A stretch of DNA of 64,000 bases. Source: Leucocoprinus leucothites. Its lineage: Eukaryota; Basidiomycota; Agaricomycetes; Agaricales; Agaricaceae. The notes beneath the pieces are model-generated. The model saw nothing but the letters and a program-made list of their open reading frames with translations. It ran no database searches and was not told the DNA's origin. Shown here piece by piece: positions 33,826-45,221 of the stretch. Location of the stretch: the NCBI GenBank assembly GCA_013368445.1, contig JAACJO010000027.1, positions 248,001-312,000 of the forward strand, written 5' to 3'. Within the stretch, counting starts at the first letter, position 1. Every line of letters begins with the position of its first letter. The position numbers and the translations under genes were made by a program.

Positions 33826-34381
33826 TGTTAAGCATGCAAATACTACAGATGGGGAGCTGATGTCTAGAACTGGATAGACAGAGGTGGGACAGAGGTAAGG
33901 CAGGAGCCAGTCACTTGACACGGAAGCAGGTTGTGGCCTCAACTTATGTGTTGTGCTGACTACTGATACTTGACCCAGATTTCAGACAAGAGAAAAGAGC
34001 AGAGGATGAATAGAGAGTAGAGAGAACACTAGCATATTGCTAAGTTGATTATCAGACTAAGGACTTCAAGTACAAAGTCATGCTACTTATATATGATGTA
34101 GAATATAGGATCGGATAAGGAAAACAAGCAAAGTAGTAAACAGAGAAATAATCAAAGTGGAGTCTGTTTACAAGGCTAGAAGATATAAAATTTACTATTA
34201 AACAGTTGTCAGAAATTTTCGACCAGGCAGTATGAATTAATAAAATGGAAGATATCAGAATAAGTCCAAAGGTGAAAGACTGATAAAAACCAATGTAACC
34301 AATATGCAAAAGCGGATAAGAGTTCATGAAAATAATACCAAGTTTGAACTGTCAGCCGTTCTTGAGGATCAGCTTGTGACA
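33826..34381 (-). repeat. 3' LTR of element 3
   Basis: It starts TGTTAAGCATGC and ends TTGTGACA on the plus strand. The minus strand reads CTAAGGGGGGAATAC immediately before it (34382-34396), the polypurine tract. It is CpG-depleted compared with the nested copy of the same family at 38393-38950. Confidence 0.92.
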
Positions 34382-34510
34382 GTATTCCCCCCTTAGGGCT
34401 GAGTCCTCAAAGCCACATGACTTAATTATGGGAACCAATTCAAACTCTATATAAATTCCACTCTGAGGAAAAAATTAAGCTTTCTCACAACTTAATCCCC
34501 TTTAACAACC

Positions 34511-35702
34511 ATGGCACCTAACTCTACCACTCAAGGCTCCAATCCAATGTCCGATATTGATCTTGAGGACAAGCTTCAATGAATGGATGAGGAGGATGAT
34601 TGCAAAGTAGCCAAGGAGGCAGAACAGAAGAAAAGGGAGGCTAAGGAGGCAGAACAAAAGAAGCGCGAGGAGGAGAAACAGCAGAAAAGGAAGGATGAAC
34701 TGCAGAAGAAAATGGCTGAGAAGAAATGGAGAGAAGCAGAGGAAGCAGAGAAGAAAAAGAGGGAGACAGAAGAAGTGGAATAGTTGCAAAGGGAACAAGA
34801 GGAAGCCAAGCTCATAGAATGGATTTGACTCAAGGCTGAGAAGAAAGAGAAAGAAAGACAGGAGAAGGAGAAAGGGAAGGAAAAGAAAAGAGCAATGGAG
34901 GTAGAGGTTGAGATTGTGGAGAGTCTGGCAAAGAAAACGAAAACAACAGAAAATGCAAAGGCAGGCACTGGGGCTCAAAGGCCTTGGGCAAAACTGACAA
35001 GTGGGCTGGCTGAGATGGCCAGGTTAACTCAACAGAGTGCAGCCCCTGGTCCCTCCAAGTATCAACTTACAGGGCTGGATGATCAAGACAATGATCCATT
35101 GTGGACATCTGGCTCAGGTTCGGCCAGAGATGGAAGAGACAAGACTGCTGCCCTCCAAAAACATGGAAACTATAATGCCAAGGGAGGGAAGATAAAGATG
35201 GGTGGAGACAATGAGTGCAGGCAATGCTTGTATCTGGGCAAGAACTGCACTGAGCAAAGTGATGTGTGAGTAACTCCTGATTCCCTGGGTCGGCTGATCA
35301 ACTGACAACAATCACAGCAGCAAGTATATGTGTGAACTGTGCCACACTTCAAAGCAGAAGTGTGCAGTTCTGACTGAGGCTGACAAACAGCCTCATGAAC
35401 AAATGTACAAGCTCATCATTGAGCAGAGAAAGACCCATGCTGTGCAATCAGCTATTTTGAAGGAGTTGAAGGGTATCCAAGCCAAGTTGGGCACACAGCA
35501 CTTGGCAGTGTTGTCAAGTATCTGTTCCCAGACAAAGGTCATGGATAGGCTGGCCAAGGACTTTGAAGAGTTCTATGACCAGCTTGTCCTGGATGACAAG
35601 GTGATGGATGATGAGGCACATGAAAAGGTATGGGTGGAGTGGGATGCCAGATTGGCCGCTAAGAAGAAAACCATGCCAGAGATGTTAGATGCTGGATCTT
35701 AG
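34511..35702 (+). pseudogene. Antisense Zn2Cys6-like coiled-coil gene carried by element 3
   Basis: This gene lies opposite to gag-pol. ATG 34511 (AACCATGG, MAPNSTTQ) opens a frame through 35265 that encodes a Lys/Glu-rich coiled coil, then CRQCLYLGKNC. A 52-bp intron (35266-35317, GTGAGT...CTGAC...CACAG) joins phase 2 to the second exon 35318-35702, which starts SKYMCELCHTSKQKC and continues as a second coiled coil. The spliced cluster is C-X2-C-X6-C-X10-C-X2-C-X6-C, inside the fungal Zn2Cys6 consensus. Coding length is 1140 nt (379 residues) with three in-frame stops (34580-34582, 34781-34783 and about 34826). At least two of these look like CGA decay. Start position 130 bp from the LTR suggests transcription from the LTR in the antisense direction (inference). 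Confidence 0.75.
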
Positions 35703-36068
35703 GGATGAGGGGGAGGCTGGAGAGGAGGAAGGTGAGGCAGAGGATGAGGGTGAGAATAGTAGTAAGTAGGTCATTTCCTCTGATCCTTCCACTTGGCTCA
35801 TGTACTTGTCATGACTTCTGTCTGTTTATCACATCATGTATATCATACTTTTTGGGACTTCATTGAAATTTGCATGTTATTTTCTTGGGACAAGGTGTGA
35901 GTAAGGAGGAATCTGAAGTAAGGAAAAGGATGAGAGGGAGATGAGGCTATTGGGTGTAAGTAAAAACAAAATGGTAAGTAATAAAGTATGAAAAATTGTC
36001 TAAGTCCAAAAGAAAATAAGTGAGCTGGCATCATAAAGTGGGTGAAGAAAACATAGCTGAGATGCAGT
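35703..36068. other. Convergent 3' spacer between antisense gene and pol of element 3
   Basis: The antisense gene ends at 35702 and pol ends near 36069, pointing toward each other. The spacer carries no supported coding region. Termination signals for both would be expected here but none is distinctive. Confidence 0.4.
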
Positions 36069-37760
36069 CTAGGATAAAGGAAGTAGACCAGGCTTGTCAG
36101 GGTAAGCAGAATAGAAGTCAGAAAGAAGTTTAGTCACATGCATAAGTTCAGTAGCAGGTAACCATGAAGATTCTTTGTCAGTATCTTCATATCCCAACCA
36201 GATGACCTTGTAAAGAAGTTTGCATATGCAGCATTGATCGATCTTCAAATCTACAATGCAGGCAATCTCATACTCCAGCTTGTCGTCAATGACAATAGGA
36301 GCAGGAGCCAGTTCTGTGCGATCAGAAAATGGATTGGGTATAGTTGGCTCAAGCATGGAAATGTGGAAGACAGGATGAACAGCATGCATGGAATCTGGAA
36401 GGCAAAGGGTGAATGAGTGAGAGCCAGGTTGGGCAATAATTTCATATAGACCAAGATATTTTTCGGAGAGCTTCTTGAATGGACAGGTAGTGCAGAAGAA
36501 TTGAGCTTTCATGAAAACTTTCTGGCCAACTCTGAACTCTGGGGCTGGTAACCAATGTGCATCAGTGGATTGTTGGTAGCATTCTTGAGCAGTGGCTATC
36601 TCAGCTTTGAGAGTAGTGTGTAATTTGTCAAGGTTGACTGCAAAGTCACCTGTGCGAGCTGATGTGATATTGCATTCAGGATAGACTGTAATGCTAGGGT
36701 GATAACCCTTGTTGGCAAAGAAGGGCAAAATTCCAGTGGTAGCACTGGGTGCATTGTTGTATGCAAATTCTGTGAGTGGGAGGAGGTTGGACCAGTTGTC
36801 CTGCTGATAGTTGCAGTAAATGTGGGGGTACTGCTCTAGCATTTGGTTAGTTTGTTCCATCTGTCCGTTACCTTCAGGATGATAACTGGATGTGAAATGA
36901 AGGCACATGTCCAGAGCTGTGCTGAGGGAATGGAAGAAGTGTGAGACAAACTCTGAACTATGATCAGAAGTGACATGAGAAGGAACACTGTGCTTAGAGA
37001 ATATGTGAATGATGAATAACCATGCCAGTTCTGTGGAAGTGATAGTGTTATGAGTCAGAATGAATACAGCCTGTTTTGAGAGTCGGTTGATGATAATGAG
37101 GATGGTGTCAAAGCCAGAGGAGGAAGGGAGTTTCTCGATGAAGTCCATTGAAATTGAATTCCAAGGGCATTCAGGAATGGGGAGTTGCTTGAGGTTACCA
37201 TATGGCTTATGGCATTGAGACTTGGATCACATGCAGGTAATGCAGGATTTACAGAAAGCCTTGACCTGAGATTGGATGTCAGGCTAGGTGTACTCACATC
37301 AGATGAGTTTGAGGGTCTTGTTCTGACCAAAATGGCCAGAAAGGACATGATCGTGTTTGTATTGTAGAACTCTGAGTCAAAGGTTGTTGATGTCAGGTAC
37401 ATAAATCCTATCCTTGGGCCAAAGAAAGCCAGTGGAATTGACCAACCAGCAGCCTTCAGGATGAGTGATATGAGTGGATGCAATTGGGTCTTGAGGAAGT
37501 GAAGTAAGGATATCTGAATGAAGTTTCTTGAGATCTAATATGGTGGCAGCACACAGGAAAGGAGTGGAAAAATAAGTAGCTCAAACTGAAGCTGATAACT
37601 GTTCATGTGAAAATACAGGACAGAAATTATGAGGATTGACCAAAGTATAGCCATTATTTCCCCCTTTAGGGTAGATGTCCCATCATCTAGTGAGAGTGTC
37701 AGGCTTGGTTCTGAGATGGCCGGGTCAGAAATGGATGATAAGGTTAAACTGTGATATGAA
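36069..37760 (-). pseudogene. Integrase and chromodomain of element 3
   Basis: The frame 37148-36069 is open for 359 codons. It has MDFIEKLPSSSGFDTILIII (first acidic residue), VTSDHSSEFVSHFF (second), SYHPEGNGQMEQTNQ with the catalytic Glu region, the conserved SEKYLGLYEIIAQPGSHSF segment and a chromodomain with CKLLYKVIWLGYEDTDKESS. Upstream (37760-37150) the zinc-binding N-terminus is readable but broken by stops where tryptophan, arginine or glutamine codons are expected. Integrase would insert the cDNA. The chromodomain would target chromatin. Confidence 0.85.
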
Positions 37761-38392
37761 CTCAGACCAATGAGCCTGTCAATGAGTTAGGATCTTTGTA
37801 GTGCAGAAGTATTCCAAGTTCTTGTGATCAGTAACAATGTCAATAGGAAGTGAGGCTCCTTCAAGGTAATGCCGCCAGGTGTAGAAAGCCTCGAAGATAG
37901 CAAGGAGCTCTTTGTTGTGAGTGTCATAGTTTAACTCAGCTGTGTTGAGGGTGTGGGAGTGGAATGCAATCGGGTGAACTTCATTCTCATCTATGACAAT
38001 AGAAAGGATGGCAGCAAGTGCATAATCAGAAGCATCAGTCTCAATGATGATTTGGGCATCAGGTATCCAGTGAGTGAGTATAGGAGCAGTGGTGAACACT
38101 TCTTTGAGGGAGTTAAAGGCTTCACAACACCATTCATTGAAATTCCACTTAGATGCTTTTTGGGTGAGGTGATAAGCAGGATGACAATATCGGAATAGTT
38201 GTAAATGAAGTGTTGATAGAAATTGGTGAAATCAAGAAAAGACTGTATGTCTTTGACTTTCTTCAGTTCAGGCCACTCCTGGATGATTTTGATCTTGTCT
38301 TCTGACATTTTGAGACCATCTGGTGAGAGGATATACCCGAGGTATTCAACAGAATCGGAATGGAACTCGCATTTTTCTGCTTTAGCATATAG
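37761..38392 (-). pseudogene. RT C-terminal part and RNase H of element 3
   Basis: Frame 38398-37991 begins AKAEKCEFHSDSVEYLGYIL, the RT thumb and connection, directly at the edge of the nested LTR. RNase H follows in 38099-37779 (ETDASDYALAAILSIV, THNKELLAIFEAF, VTDHKNLEYF). A frameshift near 38050 separates them. Deleting the nested LTR plus one TATAG (563 bp) restores register with the upstream RT fragment. Confidence 0.8.
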
Positions 38393-38955
38393 TGTCACGA
38401 GCCGATCCTCAATACCGGCTCACGGTTCGGACTTGGTATATTTTCATGAACTCCTATCTGTTTTCACATTTCGGTTACATCGGTTTTTATCGGTCTTTCG
38501 CCTTCGGACTTATTCTAACATCTTCCATCTTATTAATTCATACCGCCTTATCGAAATTTTCTGACAACCGTTTAATAGTAAATTTTATATCTTCTAGCCT
38601 TGTAAAATTTGCGGACTCCACTTTGATTATTTCTCCGTTTACTACTTTGCTTGTTTTCCTTATCCGATCCTATATTCAGCATCATATATAAGTACCACAA
38701 CTTTGTATTCGGATTCCTTAGTCTGATAATCAACTTAGCGATACACTACTTTCCTCTGCTCTCTGTTCGTCCTCAGCTCTCTTATATTGTCTGAAATCCG
38801 GGTCAAGCGTCAGTAGTCGGCACAACACATAAGTTGAGGCCACGACCCGCTCCCGCGTCCGACGACCGGCTCCTGCCTTACCTCTGTCACACCTCTGTCC
38901 AACCGGTCCTTGACGTCGGCTCCCTATCCGTAGCGTTTGCGCGCTTAACATATAG
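38388..38955 (+). mobile_element. Nested CpG-rich solo LTR, 558 bp, TSD TATAG
   Basis: The LTR at 38393-38950 starts TGTCACGAGC and ends GCTTAACA, flanked by TATAG on both sides (38388-38392 and 38951-38955). It is the same family as the host element's LTRs but in opposite orientation, and it keeps CpG where the host LTRs have TG, CA or TA. For example CACGGTTCGG here corresponds to GACAGTTCAA in the host 5' LTR. It must have inserted later than most of the decay of its host, or escaped it. Confidence 0.93.
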
Positions 38956-39908
38956 GCCATGCTTGCAGAGCTGCTTGAGGACATCTCAAACATGTTTCTT
39001 GTGTGTGTCGAGGTTGTCAGAGTAGATAAGGATGTCATCAAGATAGACTGTGACACAGATGTCAAGGAGATTGGAAAAGATGTCATTTATGAACTGCTGG
39101 AAGGCTGCAGGTGTGTTGGTGAGTCTGAAAGACATAACCAGCCATTCAAAGGATCCATAGCAGGTCCTGAAAGCCATTTTCCATTTGTCTCCTTCAGTGA
39201 TCCAAATGAGGTGATAAGCATGTCGAAGGTCTATCTTGGTGTATATGTGGGCTTTGCAAGGGGAGTTGAGTAAGTCAGATATGAGCAGGAGCAGGTAGCA
39301 ATCCTTCTTGGTGATTCAATTAAGGCTGCAGAAATTGACACAAAGTTGTAATGAACCATCTTTCTTCCGAATGAAGAGAATGGGTGTGCCATGAGGCAAG
39401 GAAGTGGGGTGGATATACCAATAGATAAGTGTTCATCAATAAATTCATGGAGTGACTCAAGCTCAGATGGAGATAATGAATAGATAGAGCCAATGGGAGG
39501 TTGAGCACCCTCTTCAATATTGATTTTGAGATCATATGGGCAATGTAATGCAAGGCTATTGGTGCAAGCTTTGCTGAACACATTGGCAAATTCATGATAT
39601 TTGTTGGGCACTTTAGAAAGGTAAATTGACTCATCAGAAACCCAAGCCAAATTAGTGGAAGTAGAAGGTGAGCTGAGGTTGAGGTGGAAGTTTACTGAAC
39701 CAGGAAGGCATGAAGCATGAATGTATGTAGCAGCATTGATGATAGAAATGCAAGGAGCTGTTGCAATACCAGGAGTAGACATAGAAGTCCCAGAAGATGG
39801 TGAATTCAGAGGAGGAATGTCAGCCATCAGGCTAGGAGCAGGTGACAATGTAGGAGCCACTATGGGAGTGGATGTGATGCAGGCAGAAGGGGCAAGATTA
39901 TCCTGCAA
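38956..39908 (-). pseudogene. RT N-terminal part of element 3
   Basis: Frame 39908-39231 contains the pre-RT region ([40 protein letters not shown]) and loses register near 39420. The palm follows at 39177-38986 ([30 protein letters not shown] with catalytic DD). The sequence ends at the nested LTR. Multiple stops between the segments. Confidence 0.8.
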
Positions 39909-39914
39909 ATGCGA

Positions 39915-40320
39915 TCAGAAAGATATACTGCTTGAAATCCAGTCAATCAACAGATTGTAGCAGGTGAGCCAGTTGTGTCCTAGTACCACAGAGCAGGAAG
40001 AATCAAGCTGAGTGACATAGAGGTCAATAGTCATAGATTCACCAGTAGAGAAAGTAACAAGAAGATTCACAAGTTCAGTAATGTAACTATTCGATAATCT
40101 GTCAAATAGGTGAAGCTCAATAGGAGGTAAGGGTGAAGTTGGAAGAGAGTGAGTGCAGATAAAATCAGAATCTATGAAGCAATGAGTCAAGCTGGAATTG
40201 ACAAGAGCACAAAATGGTATCTGTTGAATATTATCAGATGAGCCAATGAGAGAAGAAGTGAGGGAAGTGATAAGAGAATTCAGATCAGGAAGAGTGGATG
40301 TATTGAGGCAGAGGAGACTC
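39915..40320 (-). pseudogene. Retropepsin of element 3 with lost catalytic Asp
   Basis: The fold is readable ([45 protein letters not shown]). The active-site triplet, DSG in element 2, reads NSS here (Asn codon at 40197-40199). The change fits GTCGAT to GTCAAT and TCCGGC to TCCAGC, both CpG losses. The protease cannot be active. Confidence 0.8.
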
Positions 40321-40381
40321 TCTGGTGCACAGATGAGCTCAACGCAACCCCCAGTCTGTGCAGAGTCCTGAGGGTTGCCCT

Positions 40382-41971
40382 CTATTTTTCCAGACTCTTT
40401 TCAGAGTCCTTGGGCAAAGCTGCTTTGACTTTGCGGATCTTGGCCCAGTTTTGTTTCCTGTGGCAATTCTTGACCTTGTGGCCTTTGCTACTGCAGAATA
40501 GACAGAGATCTTCATCAAGGTGTTGTTTCTGCTCCTCAGGTGTCAGTTTGCCATTTTGGCCAAGTTTGCTAGAGAGGTCAAATTTCAGTGTAGGGCATTG
40601 GGTACTGGATGTAGATAGAGTGGGGGTGTTGGATTTGGTAGTCAGGGCCTGCAACTGATTATGGTTGCTGTTGTTGTTGCTGTTACTGTTTTTGCCTTGA
40701 TTATTGTTGCTGTTGTTGTTGCCAGGTTGAGACTGGCTGCATGACAGATTTGGGTTGGAAGGATTGGAGGTAGAGAGCTTGTTGGGTTGCTTCTGACTCA
40801 GAGAATCAGCAGCATCCTTCTCTGCAGCATGGGCATGAACACATTCACAGTCACACTCCCAGTAGCATCCATCATAAACAATGGCCAAATAGTGCATTTC
40901 TTCAAAGGTAGTAGGTTTGCCCTGCTCACAAGTGCTGAGAGGGTCTTGGATGCAGTTTGGAAGTCCCTTGTAGTAATGGTGACAGAGAATCTCGTTGTTC
41001 CAACCAAGTTGGGAGGTATGTTTCAGGAACTCGACTTTATAAGTGGCAATTTTATTACCCAGTTTCATGTGCAGGGTATCAAGCATCTTGGCTGCTTCTC
41101 CCTTTGGGTTATCAATGCCAAAATGCATACAGAGCTCACAGACAAATGCACTCCAATTGTTGAACCAGTCATGGAAGACACCCTGTTCTTCCTGAGTGAG
41201 GCTGACCTCAAACCAGTCAAGCATGACACCAGTGAGGTAGGTTATAGTGAAGTCAGCTTTCTGATTGTCATGCTGGAACTGAGTGGGATTGGCTTGGAAA
41301 TATAGATGGTATTGGATTAGGAAAGTGTTGAGTTTTTCAGGGTCAGAGCTGCTAAAAGTGTCTGGGAGGTGAGCCTTATTGGTGCAAGTCTGGTTGGCTT
41401 GTACAGCTACTTGGTGATCAAGATTGTCAGTGAGCCTACCCAAGACATCAGCTAGACAATCATTGTTAGGAACCTGTCAGGGAGCACAGGGATGAGGTGC
41501 CCATCAAGGAGGAAGAGGCTTGTCATCAGAAGAGTGGGAAGGGTCTTCAGGATCATTATCATTGGAGTTACCAGGACCACTGGGAGAGCTATTATAGATA
41601 GGTTCATCATCTTCATCATTGCTGTCATGACCCATAGGTTGATTATTGGCATAGTCTGGACCATCTGAGTCATCTGGTTCTGAGGGGTCAGATGGATCTC
41701 CATCAGATGGCAGACTGCCAGGTGGGGTAGGAGTTCTGGGAGGATGGATGTTTCGAAAATGACAAAGAGGTAGTTGAGGAGAGCTAGCAGAACAAGGAGT
41801 TTCTAGGAGATTAGGATTAAGATGACATGAATGGCAAGTGCAGATACTGATATGAGGACTATCGTTGGTAAGACGAGAAGAGCTTGGGACAAGAGGAGGA
41901 GTGTGAGAGCATCTCTGCTCTGGTTGTGCAACAATGGAGGTCTTGCCCTTGATAGTACAGGTGTTGACCAT
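40382..41971 (-). pseudogene. Gag of element 3
   Basis: The N-terminal acidic and Pro-rich part is 41971-41504 (ATG at 41971, 48 bases inside the LTR), then a 353-codon open frame 41443-40382. Within it are a capsid-like core (NTFLIQYHLYFQANPTQFQH, GWNNEILCHHYYKGLPNCIQ), an Asn/Ser/Gln-rich stretch and a canonical C-X2-C-X4-H-X4-C knuckle (CLFCSSKGHKVKNC). It aligns domain by domain with gag of element 2. A stop and a shift separate the two parts, so the gene is broken although the main frame is long. Confidence 0.85.
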
Positions 41972-42018
41972 GATGACAGAAGTGTGGGTGTGATGGTAGA
42001 ATCTAAGTCTGATAATAC

Positions 42019-42579
42019 TGTTAAGTACACAAACACTATGGATGGGGATCCAATGTCTAGGACTGGATAGACAGAGGTGGGACAGAGGTAAGGCAGGAGC
42101 CAGTCACTCGATGTGGGAGTGGGTTGTGGCCTCAACTTATGTGTTGTGCTGACTACTGATGCTTGACCCAGATTTCAGACAAGGGAAAAGAGCAGAGGAT
42201 GAATAGAGAGTAGAGAGAACACTAGCATATTGCTAAGTTGATTATCAGACTGAGGACTTCAAGTACAAAGTTGTGCTACTTATATACAATGCAGAATATA
42301 GGATCGGATAAGGAAAACAAGCAAAGTAGTAAATAGAGAAATAATCAAAGTGGAGTCCGCAAATTTTACAAGGCTAGAAGATATAAAATTTACTATTAAA
42401 CAGTTGTCAGAAAGTTTTGACCAGGCAGTATGAATTAATAAAATGGAAGATGTCAGAATAAGTCCAAAGGTGAAAGACCAATAAAAACTAATGTAACTGA
42501 TATGCAAAAGCAGATAAGAGTTCATGAAAATAATACCAAGTTTGAACTGTCAGCCATTTTTGAGGATTGGCTTGTGACA
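42019..42579 (-). repeat. 5' LTR of element 3
   Basis: It starts TGTTAAGTACAC and ends TTGTGACA on the plus strand, followed by ATCAA. On the minus strand the first internal bases (TATTATCAGACTTAG, 42016-42002) weakly resemble a TGGTATCAGA-type primer-binding site. Confidence 0.92.
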
Positions 42580-42584
42580 ATCAA

Positions 42585-43689
42585 CAAAATAAAGATTGAA
42601 GGGAGAAGCTTGAGATGTGGCTTGACAATGATTGAAACCTAGTATCAGAGTATCAGCTTGTAAATAAGCTCAAGAAAATACCTAGAATGCAAAAGAATTT
42701 AAAGAGATTGAAGAAGAATGAGTTGGAGCTAGTTACAAAATTACAGCTTGCAGCTGGAGGTCTTCCAAAGCCTATAGAAAAAAAGCAGAAACATATGTGA
42801 TGATCATCTAGATTGGATCACAATTCAAAATTCAAATTGAATAACCTTAGGTTCCATGGATAATGATTTAAGCTCTTTAGTAGCTTCAAAACCAAATGAC
42901 ACATTATTATCTGCCAGTGCAATGAAGAAACCTAAATATGAAAATTCAAGCATTCAATTCCAAGTCCAAGTGCTTAATTAGTACAACATCAACAGCATGA
43001 ATCACAACAGCACTGTCTAGCACTTCAAAACTATCAATCCAGATATAAGGTTCAGCCAACCAACACTCAATAAGTAGGTTAGAAATGAAGCTGAAATTTG
43101 GAAGGAGTGGGAAAATGGAAGGTATTTACATTCAGACTCAGAGCACATTGTCCAGGTACAGCAGCTGGATGTGAATGAGATATTGGAGCTCAGGGTTTCA
43201 AAGGCAATGTCAGATGGGATGATTTTGAATAGACAGGCACTACATACAAAGTGGATGCAATTTGCTAACTTGGCTGAAATATTAGAGGATGAAAGGCTAT
43301 GGCCTGAGTCAAGGGTAGTTGACTTCTTTCAAGGCTTGTAATGGACTTCAGGACTTAAAATGACATGGCAAGGCAGGATCAGTAGATCTAAAGGTAGTTA
43401 AGGTGGAATGTACTCACTTCCAGTCCCTTCTTCAGGAGGGTTCATGAGCTAAAGGACATTTACAATATGGACAAGACTAGTCTCTTATATGTGTGAGTAT
43501 TGAATATAATCAGATTAGAAGCATGCACAAATCATAGAGAACTTTCTTCATTATATGGCCTGATCATGGATTATCTGACAAGTATGTCCCTGGAGTCAAA
43601 GGAAGAAAAGTCTGACTTACATTTGCAATCACAATGAATGTAGATGGCAGTAACAAGCTTCTACCATTGATTATAGGTAAATTCAGCAA
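42585..43689. other. No gene seen; CpG-poor DNA
   Basis: Stops are dense in all frames and I find no domain, repeat or terminal structure worth naming. Confidence 0.4.
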
Positions 43690-43905
43690 GCCATGCCCCT
43701 TCTGACGGGGACTTCATCAAGCCAGATTAATCCTCCAATGACAAGAGTCTTCCTGTTGGATTAGTATTAATCCAGATTCAAGCTGGATTTCAGCTGGATT
43801 AACCTACAATGAGGGCAAAGTGAGAGAGATGATGAAATTAATCGAGATTGCTAATGCAAAATAAGCGCTGAAAAGCACATCAAGTAAGGTTCAAACACCT
43901 GACTT
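43690..43905 (-). repeat. SINE-like repeat, minus-strand copy
   Basis: Read on the minus strand, this copy shares AGCGCTTATTT and the tail GGATTAATCTGGCTTGATG with the copy at 45222-45475. The region corresponding to the Pol III B box is altered (GGTGTTTGAACC) and no A box is evident. Confidence 0.5.
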
Positions 43906-45221
43906 CAGAAGGAAGACCTCTTAGTTAGGTATGTAAAGAATGAAAGACCACTACACTATAAAGCCATGATATAGCTTGTAAGGTTTTTGCAATATATAGT
44001 ACTATTGACACCATGAAATGGGGACTTAGAAACATTCGCGAAGTCCTCATTCACTTGATGGCACTTAGTCACTCAAGTCACCCCAATAAAAAATCCACCA
44101 GAAAATCTTGAAAAATTCTATGTCTTTGTAGTGAAGAGATGACGAAGCGAGTTCGTCCAAAATTGAATGTGAGCATGACAACGTCCATCTGTCGCTGGCT
44201 AGTGACCCAAATGTAAACCAGAGTAGTTAGAATTTTGAGTGGAAAATAAATTGGAACAAAGACTCAGCACGAATGCGATGATGCGAATTGTTGCTGAGGA
44301 GTGAGATCGAGTGGTAGAGTGCATTTTCCAGCTGCAGGGTCGGTCTTGAGCTCCTAAGTTCAGACAAGAATAAGATAGAAAGTAGGGGTAGATTTCACTA
44401 AGGAATATTCATAGATACATGATAGTATTTATACGAACTGCCTGGTAGTACCTACAAATGTTAGAGACAATAGAGACAAGTAGAGACGAGTGTTTATGGC
44501 GATGATTTTCCGATATTTTAAGGTCATAAGGATATATCTGAGAAATATTAGTGGTGGAAAAAGGGAGTGGAGAGATAATACATGTGGTTGCCTGGATCCA
44601 CATTATTAGATGAAGCGATGAGACAAGGTAAGAAAGAGCAGAGTGGGGCGTGTATGACGATTTTATGGAGATTTTTCGAGCAAGGTACGAAGGGAAAGAA
44701 AATGATTGGATAAAGCAAAATGAAAAAGAGCGGACTTCTGTCAGTTGAATGACAAGTCCTAACTCAGCGGCGTTGAAGCCATCAAAACCGAGTAGAAAGA
44801 GTGGGTTAGAAGCTGTAAAGGGAAATGATAATGGGGAAATGAGGGACAAAATTTGAAATTTAAGAAATGAGGGGAAAATGAGGGAGAGATTGTGGGTGCA
44901 AGCGGTGGTTATTCTTGATCAGATGTGATGGGTCGGCTTGATGTGCATAGGTGGCGGCCATTCTTGATGATTGCAAGGTTGTTGAGATAGTATAGTGGCA
45001 GCGATGAATGGGGAAACAGGAGTAGTAGAGGGATGGTGGCTGATGGCAGTGATCTGACATCAGCAGGTGTCCGATCTCTACAGTAGACTCCATCTAGATA
45101 TGAATTTGTACTCTTTTATAACACATAATTTGATTCTAGACACTCAAGAGATGGTTGGAAGGTATATTTTGCTAGGCTAAAGTCAATACATATAGTATTT
45201 AAAACATTGAGATATTAAGCC
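43906..45221. other. No supported gene; one long ORF of unclear meaning
   Basis: An open stretch of 146 codons (44849-44409, minus strand) encodes a hydrophobic, Ser-rich protein with no recognised domain. The segment about 44030-45085 keeps more CpG than its flanks, so it may be a younger insertion, but I could not define its ends. Confidence 0.25.

Larger units (their letters stand above)
33821..42584 (-). mobile_element. Complete Ty3/gypsy retrotransposon 3 with nested solo LTR and target duplication
   Basis: LTRs lie at 33826-34381 (556 bp) and 42019-42579 (561 bp), flanked by ATCAA (33821-33825 and 42580-42584). Minus-strand order: gag, retropepsin, RT (split by a 558-bp solo LTR), RNase H, integrase, chromodomain. 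An opposite-strand Zn2Cys6-like gene lies between pol and the 3' LTR. The plan matches element 2, with related proteins but unrelated LTRs. Without the nested insertion the element is about 8.19 kb. Multiple stops, frameshifts and a lost protease aspartate make it inactive. Confidence 0.93.

Noticed and set aside
34502..34978. Long Phe/Leu-rich minus-strand ORFs resembling membrane proteins
   Set aside because: They are the complement of the Lys/Glu-rich coiled-coil of the antisense gene, whose codons read as Phe/Leu/Ser on the other strand.
44030..45085. A further solo LTR (TGTAGAGATCGG... on the minus strand)
   Set aside because: The composition and a TG start at about 45082 are suggestive, but I could not find a matching end or a target duplication.
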